Assembly (NCBI GenBank): GCA_015499985.1
Contig: JAAAUF010000197.1
Coordinates: 767 to 47,914 of the forward strand
Source: Haplosporangium gracile
Lineage: Eukaryota; Mortierellomycota; Mortierellomycetes; Mortierellales; Mortierellaceae
Direction: 5' to 3'
DNA length: 47,148 nt
This document shows positions 41,388 through 47,148 of this stretch, piece after piece. Under the pieces are notes generated by a model. That model saw only the letters and a list, made by a program, of their open reading frames with translations. It searched no databases and was not told the origin of the DNA. Numbering within the stretch: the first letter of the stretch is position 1; each line of letters opens with the position of its first letter. Both the position numbers and the translations under genes were made by a program.

Positions 41388-44193
41388 ATGAGCAAACAAG
41401 AAATCGAAAGCCACCAGGGTGATTATGGCAAGGAAGGAGATATGGAGATTGAGGAGCAAGTCCATCATGAGCACGTCGAGGAGGTCTCTCCTGAACTCGA
41501 GCTTCTCCTCAAGACCGACCCCCTGAAAGGTCTTTCGGACGACGAGGTCCTTCGTCGCCGCGAGACGTTTGGCAAGAACGAGCTGGTGGAGAAGAAGCGT
41601 CACCCGCTGTTGAAGTTCTTGGGTTATTTCACGGGCGCTATTGCCTACCTGATTGAGATTGCCGTCATCTGCTCTGCCATCGTCGGCGTAAGTCTTGCCT
41701 CCCTTCTTTAATGAACAAGAAAAAATGAGTGTGAGTGCACGGACGATGGTGTATTAACGTGAAGGGAGAGCTTATTTTTAATATGGAATATAGGATTGGG
41801 CGGATTTCGGTATCATTCTTGCGCTGTTGTTCATCAACGCAACAATTGGTTTTGTCGAGGAGGCCAAGGCAGAGTCTGCTCTCGATGCCCTCAAGCAGAC
41901 CCTTGCCCTTAAGACCCGCTGCTGGCGTAACGGACACCTCGTCGAACTCGACACCTCCGAGCTGGTTCCCGGCGACGTCATCGTCCTTCGTCTCGGAGAC
42001 ATCATCCCCGCCGACGGCCGTCTCCTCGGTATTGGTGCCACCGGCGAGGCCACCGAAGGTGACCTCCAGGTCGACCAGTCTGCTCTGACCGGAGAGTCCT
42101 TGCCTCTGTCCAAGAACAAGGGTGCCACCGTCTACTCGTCCTCGATTGTCAAGCAGGGTCAACAGATGGCTGTCGTGACCAAGACTGGTGGCGACACCTT
42201 CATTGGTCGTGCTGCTGGTCTCATGGCCGTCGCGCCTGAGGAGGGTCATTTCCAAAAGATCATCAACCGTATCGGCAACTTCTTGATCCTCATTACCGTC
42301 GTCCTCGTCGTCATCATCATGGCTTATCTCCTTGTCGTCGACCGCGGCACTCCCGATGGTGAGTTTAAGAAGGTCCTTGAGCGTGTTCTCGTCTTGACCA
42401 TTGCTGCTATTCCCGTCGGTCTGCCCACCGTTATGTCTGTCACCATGGCCATGGGTGCCAAGGAGCTCGCTGTCCGCAAGGTCATTGTCAAGCGTCTGAC
42501 TGCCGTCGAGGAGATGGCCTCTGTCTCTGTTCTCTGCTCCGACAAGACCGGTACCTTGACCCTCAACGAGTTGACCTTTGATGAGCCCTACCTGACCAAC
42601 GGCAACACAGCTGAGGATATCCTTCTTTACTCTTACCTCGCTGCCGAGCCCGGTGCAAACGACCCTATTGAATTCGCCGTCCGTACTGCTGCTGAGGAGC
42701 AACTTGATATCCTCAAGAACCGTACCCACAAGCACGAGGTCCCCGGATACAAGGTTACTTCCTTCTTGCCCTTCAACCCTTCGACCAAGATGACTCAGGC
42801 TACTGTCATGAACTACAACACCCAAGAGTCTTTCAAGGTCGCCAAGGGTGCTCCTCAGGTCATCATTCGTCTCGTCGGTGGTGATAACGATGCTGTTCGC
42901 GCCGTTAACGCTCTCGCCAAACGTGGTCTCCGTGCCCTCGGCGTTGCCCGTACCAAGCCCGGTTCTTTGGAGGAATACGAGCTCGTTGGAATGATTTCCT
43001 TGATTGACCCTCCCCGCCCTGATTCCGCGGAGACGATTCGTCGTTGTAACGAGATGGGTGTCGATGTCAAGATGATTACCGGAGACCAGCAGATTATCGC
43101 CAAGGAGGTCGCTCACCGTCTCGGAATGGGTCGTGTTATTCTCGACGCTGGACACTTAGTCGACCCCAGCAAGTCTGACGATGAGATTACTGAGCACTGT
43201 ATCCGCGCCGATGGTTTCGCGCAGGTCATTCCCGAGCACAAGTACCGTGTTGTTGAGCTCCTCCAAAACCGCGGTATCCTTGTTGGTATGACCGGTGATG
43301 GTGTCAACGATGCCCCCGCTCTCAAGAAGGCTAACGTCGGTATTGCTGTCCACGGATGTACCGATGCCGCTCGCTCTGCCGCCGATATTGTCCTGCTTGC
43401 ACCTGGTCTGTCGACGATTGTCGATGGTTTGATGACCTCCCGTGCCATCTTCCAGCGTATGCGCTCGTATGCCTTGTACCGTATCACGTCCACTGTTCAC
43501 TTTTTGATGTTCTTCTTCTGCATTACCATGGCGCTCAAGTGGCACATGAAGCCCATCCTGCTGATTCTCATCTGTATCTTGAACGACGCCGCCACGCTTG
43601 TTATTTCCGTTGACAACGCCAAGATCTCGGCCTACCCTGACAAGTGGAGGATCGGTCAATTGATTTTCCTTTCGGTCGTCCTCGGTGCCCTGTTGACGGC
43701 CCTGTCGTTTGCCCACTTTTTCATCGCCGACCGCGTCTACCAGGTCTCAGCCCCCCAGCTGGAGGCGATTATGTACCTCCACATCTCGTCTGCGCCCCAT
43801 TTCGTCATCTTCTCGACCCGTCTGTCCGGATACTTCTGGGAGAACATGCCCTCGCCTATCTTCTTTATCGCAGTCATGGGCACGCAGGTCTTTGCGATGT
43901 TGATCTGTGTCTACGGAGTCATTGTCGGTGAAGCGATCGGATGGGGCTGGGGCACTGCTGTGATTGCGATCTCGCTCGTGTACTTTGTGTTCCTGGACTT
44001 TGTGAAGGTGTTTATCTTCCGGCACTGGTCGTTTGAGTTCACGGCGACTGCATGGCCAACAAAGGAACGCAAGGACAAGCTGAAGGCGCGCAAGATGCGC
44101 GTTATCCAGCAGCAGCATGTTTGGTCGTCGATTGACCAGGTTCGTCAGATTGGCCTCAAGATCAAGGTCCTCGAGGCTTTGAAGCAGAAGTAA
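41388..44193 (+). CDS. PMA1: Plasma-membrane P3A-type H+-ATPase
   Basis: Electrogenic proton pump energising nutrient uptake. Two exons, join(41388..41687, 41794..44193), 899 residues; the 106-nt intron is GT-AG in phase 0 before DWADFGIILALL. Visible motifs: TGES (199-202), the phosphorylation site CSDKTGTLTLN with Asp350, the nucleotide-binding KGAP, DPPRPDSAE, and TGDGVNDAP (600-607). The membrane segment ILICILNDAATLVIS places Asp698 where plant AHA2 has its proton-carrying Asp684 (ILNDGTIMTIS). The region MRSYALYRITSTVHFLMFF is also more like plant/protist pumps than yeast Pma1. The C-terminus is short (ending LKIKVLEALKQK) and lacks both the yeast Ser-Thr regulatory tail and the plant 14-3-3-binding tail. 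Codon bias is very strong, fitting high expression. Confidence 0.95.
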
Positions 44194-44847
44194 AAAAAAA
44201 GTGGAAGAATAGGTGCGAAGATTATTTTTTAGACATTTACCTACCCTTTTTTTCACTCCCTGACGTGCTTATCCCTCTTATTTACCTTCACAACATACAT
44301 ATACGACAATCGTATCTTTTTTTTTTTTTTTTTTGCTTGCATTTATTAATGATCACCATCCATTCCCTTAATACCATACTCTATTGTTCTAATAATGAGA
44401 TTTCTTTTCAACGAGAAGAAAATAAAAAAAACGGACCCAAAGGACCAGTTTTTGTTCTACGCCTCGTCTTCTTGACCATGAAGTTGGAAGTGAAGTCTGG
44501 TTTTCAATTAGGAGCTAGACTCGGTGCGAATGCCAATTGATGTAATTGGCTGAAAACCGGATTTTTGAAGAGAGAAAGAGATCTGATCTGTGACCACGCC
44601 CAGTGGCGTTTTTTTTTTCTTGATTTTGATGGTTTTTTTTTTCCACGCTTTTTGTTGATTTGTCTGCAGGTTCAAAAAGGCGTTTCGGCTCTCTTCTTTT
44701 TTTTTTCTTCTTTTTTCTTTGTCTGTCATCTAATTTGCCCTGCCAGCCCTGCCCTGACTCGACTCATTCACACTAACACCCATCCGACCGCACCTCGACT
44801 CATTCAATCGACAAATTCATTCAAGGACAGAAAATAAGGACAAACAA
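44194..44847. promoter_or_regulatory. Spacer between the H+-ATPase and the mitochondrial carrier
   Basis: The 654 bp contain the ATPase 3' UTR, several T runs (44319-44333, 44610-44642, 44697-44720), an inverted-repeat cluster at 44497-44560 and the carrier promoter/leader (CA/CT-rich, 44730-44840). No coding sequence is supported. Confidence 0.5.
44497..44560. repeat. Nested inverted repeats between PMA1 and the carrier gene
   Basis: The outer arms CTGGTTTTCA (44497-44506) and TGAAAACCGG (44551-44560) pair at 9 of 10 positions. Directly inside the right arm, GCCAATT (44532-44538) and AATTGGC (44544-44550) form a second perfect hairpin with loop GATGT. The whole could fold as one branched stem in an RNA from either strand. 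Confidence 0.7.
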
Positions 44848-46915
44848 ATGGCGACACTTAAGCAGAACGTAATCACCCTCCCCAGCTGGGTCAACGATGT
44901 CGTCGCAGGCACCGTCGGTGGATGGGCTCAGGTCGTCTCAGGTACCACTACTCTCCTTCTCACTTTTCTCCTTTCCATTCCTTGTTGGGTTTTACTCTTC
45001 GACACGCTCACACCCAGAGGGCAGAGCAGGAACGACTAACTGGCGATAGACGGACCCTTCAGGGGTATGATTGGAAATAATACGAGGGTTCTTTTTTTTT
45101 TTTTTGGCAACTAACTTTTTTTGTCTTTTGCTGGTCCCTTTTTTTCCTATGGCCTCTAACTGCATACAATCCGATCAACAGGACATCCTTTCGATACCCT
45201 CAAGGTACTTTACAACTCCAGGAGCTGCACTATACTTGTTCTGCTGGACCTTGGCCTTTTGTACTTCAAATTATTTGAGACTAGAACTGAGTGCTAACCG
45301 TCCTTTCTGTGTTGTGTGATGCTGAATAGGTCCGTTTGCAGACTCAACCCAACCCACCAAAGTACAAGGGCGCCATGGACTGTCTCCGCATGACATTCAA
45401 GGAGGAAGGCGTACGTTTATCATGTCTGTTTTCTACTTTGTTTCAGGATTTGGCTCGTTTCTGATGCACAGGATCTTTCGGGAATTGGGAAGCGATGGCT
45501 AACCGTTGTTGAATTGCACCTTTTGTTCTACGTCAAAATAGCCTGCTGGATTGTACAAGGGAGTTACTTCCCCCTTGATGGGCATCGGTATTTGGTATGT
45601 TTTTGCTTTGCTGTGTGTCTGCCCATGTGTGTTTTTGTTCATATCCCGAATCTTGAAATTTCTTTTGGATGTGTGAACGTGACTCATTAAGAGCAGTGGT
45701 TAATCATCTGGTTCCTGGTACTCAAACAAAGATAATAATTATTTTTCTAACAAATTTTTTTCTCCGCACAATAACTTTTTTTTTTTTTAACTACCTTGGA
45801 CTGCCTATGACAACAGCAATGCGGTCATGTTTGCCGCTAACGGAACTTTTAGACGCTGGTTCCAGGGAGGCGACGAGACCAAGACTCTTTCTATCTGTAC
45901 GTACCGTCGTGTGCTATCTTTTGGATGCTAATCTCCGTCATGGAAACATGTGTTTATCTTGGTTCCTGTATTTGGTGCCATGTTTGCAGAAGAAGTGCTA
46001 ACACATTGGTTTCGTTGTTGTTGTTGTTTTTTTTCAACTTCTTAGTCCAGATTGGATGCGCTGGTTCAATGGCTGGGGGAGTGATGGCATTTGTGAACTG
46101 CCCCGTTGAATTGCTCAAGGTCAAGCTCCAGACCCAGTACAAGCCTGCCGCTGGAGCCCTTCCCCTCCCCGGTGCCGTCAAGCCCGTACGTCTTTTTTCA
46201 CCCTTTCATTTTTATTTTTATTTTTATTTTTTTCGTTCAGGAATCTCCAAAGAAACAAGTCCACCTCCGCTTGATCTGTTAACTAACACTGCAACTTCTT
46301 GTTTTTGTTGGATGATTGGTATGAATAGTATACAGGAGTGTTGGATGCCGGCATCCGTACGTTCCGTCAACAGGGCTTGAAGGGGCTTTACCGTGGCATG
46401 GATATCACTCTCATGCGTGATGTCCCCTCCTACTTTACATACTTTGGTACGTCTTTCAATTCTTTCGATGGTTCTACTTGTTCATCGCTGGACATGAAGT
46501 TCAACTTTACTCTCAATTATAAACAACTTGCTAACAACTAAACCTTTCCTTTACCGCCACCACCAATCACTAAATAGTTTCATACGAGGGAACAAAGCGG
46601 ATATTGGCACACTTCAACCATAACGGCCACGTTGAATCCCTTTCGACTCCAGAACTCCTCTTGGCTGGAGGTATCGCCGGTTTCGGAGCCTGGGTCCCCT
46701 GTTACCCCCAGGACGTCATCAAGTCCCGCATGCAGTCAAACCTCTCTTACAAGTCGACCCTTGAATGCTTCCGGTCCTTGCAGGCCGAGGCTCGTGGTGG
46801 GAACTGGAAGGTTTGGTTCAAGGGTTTTGGACCTACTATGGCACGTGCCTTCCCAGCCAACGCGGCAACATTCTTCTTTTATGAGATGACTATGAAGTTT
46901 ATGCGTGGCGAGTAA
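44848..46915 (+). CDS. Mitochondrial carrier family (SLC25) transporter
   Basis: Six-helix solute carrier of the inner mitochondrial membrane. Eight exons, join(44848..44941, 45182..45204, 45330..45410, 45542..45594, 45817..45896, 46046..46185, 46329..46446, 46578..46915), 308 residues, the family length. The three repeats each carry the signature: PFDTLKVRLQTQ, PVELLKVKLQTQ and PQDVIKSRMQSN, with following Gly-containing blocks GLYKGVTSPLMGIGI, GLYRGMDITLMRDVPSYF and WFKGFGPTMARAFPANAATF. The last block and the first repeat resemble the carnitine/acylcarnitine, ornithine and Ymc-type basic amino acid carriers (SLC25A20/A29 group). The cargo cannot be fixed from sequence alone. Exon 2 is a 23-nt micro-exon containing the first PFDTLK motif. 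All donors are GT. Confidence 0.93.
45182..45204 (+). other. 23-nt micro-exon of the carrier gene
   Basis: Flanked by CAACAG and GTACTT. It supplies most of GHPFDTLK, the start of the first carrier signature; the downstream exon continues VRLQTQ. Skipping it would delete the essential Pro and Asp and shift the frame. Confidence 0.9.
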
Positions 46916-47148
46916 AGACGAGTCGGTTATGGGGGGGTTTTTTTTTGATATATCCCGGATTTATTAAATAGATATTGCTGCAATAGAAAACGATGTGCCT
47001 GAAATGAAACTATGCTATGAAGTGCATATGTATGAGCGAGAACATTAAGTCTGCTCCCCACAAAAAAAAATCTCCGGTGTATTGTAAACTTTTGGTCTCG
47101 AAAGTCCATGTGAGTTGCGAAGTAATCAAAAAAAAAAAAAAAAAAAAA
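46916..47148. other. Right flank and terminal A run
   Basis: The carrier 3' region includes TTTATTAAATAG near 46960-46970. The window ends in 21 consecutive A (47128-47148). No gene is supported in these 233 bp. Confidence 0.7.

Noticed and set aside
41665..43155. 496-codon open frame antisense to the H+-ATPase
   Set aside because: It mirrors the strongly biased codon use of the ATPase; Asp/Gly/Thr-rich shadow sequence without any family motif.
1..47148. Biosynthetic cluster, defence island or mobile element
   Set aside because: Gene order is mostly unrelated housekeeping genes; no transposase, reverse transcriptase, terminal repeats, PKS/NRPS or NLR-type genes were seen.

Overview
The window reads as nuclear DNA of a filamentous, early-diverging fungus, most likely Mucoromycota and probably Mortierellomycotina. 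It holds 17 protein genes with many short introns (mostly 85-240 nt) that use GTRNGT-type donors, CTAAC-like branch points and TAG/CAG acceptors. The core set is fungal/opisthokont: COMPASS, SAGA, TIM23, ESCRT-III, the proteasome lid and a P3A H+-ATPase. Two of its genes, a type III glutamine synthetase and a P3A ATPase with plant/protist-like features, are unusual next to Dikarya. Homopolymers and pyrimidine-rich leaders are everywhere. I saw no tRNA, rRNA, CRISPR array, transposon or viral insertion. Taxonomy is inferred from gene content, not from a search.

Layout. 0.5-11.4 kb, all minus strand: glutamine synthetase III, a protein with degenerate KH-like modules, SNF7 (ESCRT-III), a MAPEG-family membrane protein and a secreted Pro/Ser/Thr-rich wall-type protein. 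12.1-20.2 kb, plus strand: BLOC1S1, SNU13 only about 150 nt downstream, and a very long Gln-rich Cfp1/Spp1 PHD protein. 21.1-22.1 kb, minus: TIM17. 22.8-24.7 kb, plus: a two-RRM protein. 25.1-26.7 kb, minus: a type I membrane protein. 27.7-30.0 kb, plus: a split-barrel/ferredoxin-reductase fusion. 30.3-32.1 kb, minus: SGF29, divergent from RPN5 (32.6-34.8 kb, plus). 35.4-37.9 kb, plus: a secreted protein with two KNH-like lobes. A 3.5 kb gene-free stretch precedes the P3A H+-ATPase (41.4-44.2 kb, plus), followed by a mitochondrial carrier (44.8-46.9 kb, plus). The window stops in a run of 21 A.

This is not an operon-like or cluster-type locus; neighbours are mostly unrelated housekeeping genes. 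Thematic links are loose: two readers of methylated H3K4 (the Cfp1/Spp1 PHD finger and the SGF29 tudor domain), two mitochondrial inner-membrane proteins (TIM17 and the carrier), and three probable surface or secreted proteins. I found no convincing new multi-gene system. The better leads are local: a 12-bp perfect stem whose loop contains the SGF29 stop codon, two GC-AG introns (one immediately after the SNU13 start codon), a 5' UTR intron in the Cfp1 gene that would rewrite its upstream ORF, and two poorly characterised protein architectures (four KH-like modules; two KNH-like lobes).

All exon joins below were worked out by hand from splice signals, reading phase and known protein families; none has been checked against RNA data.
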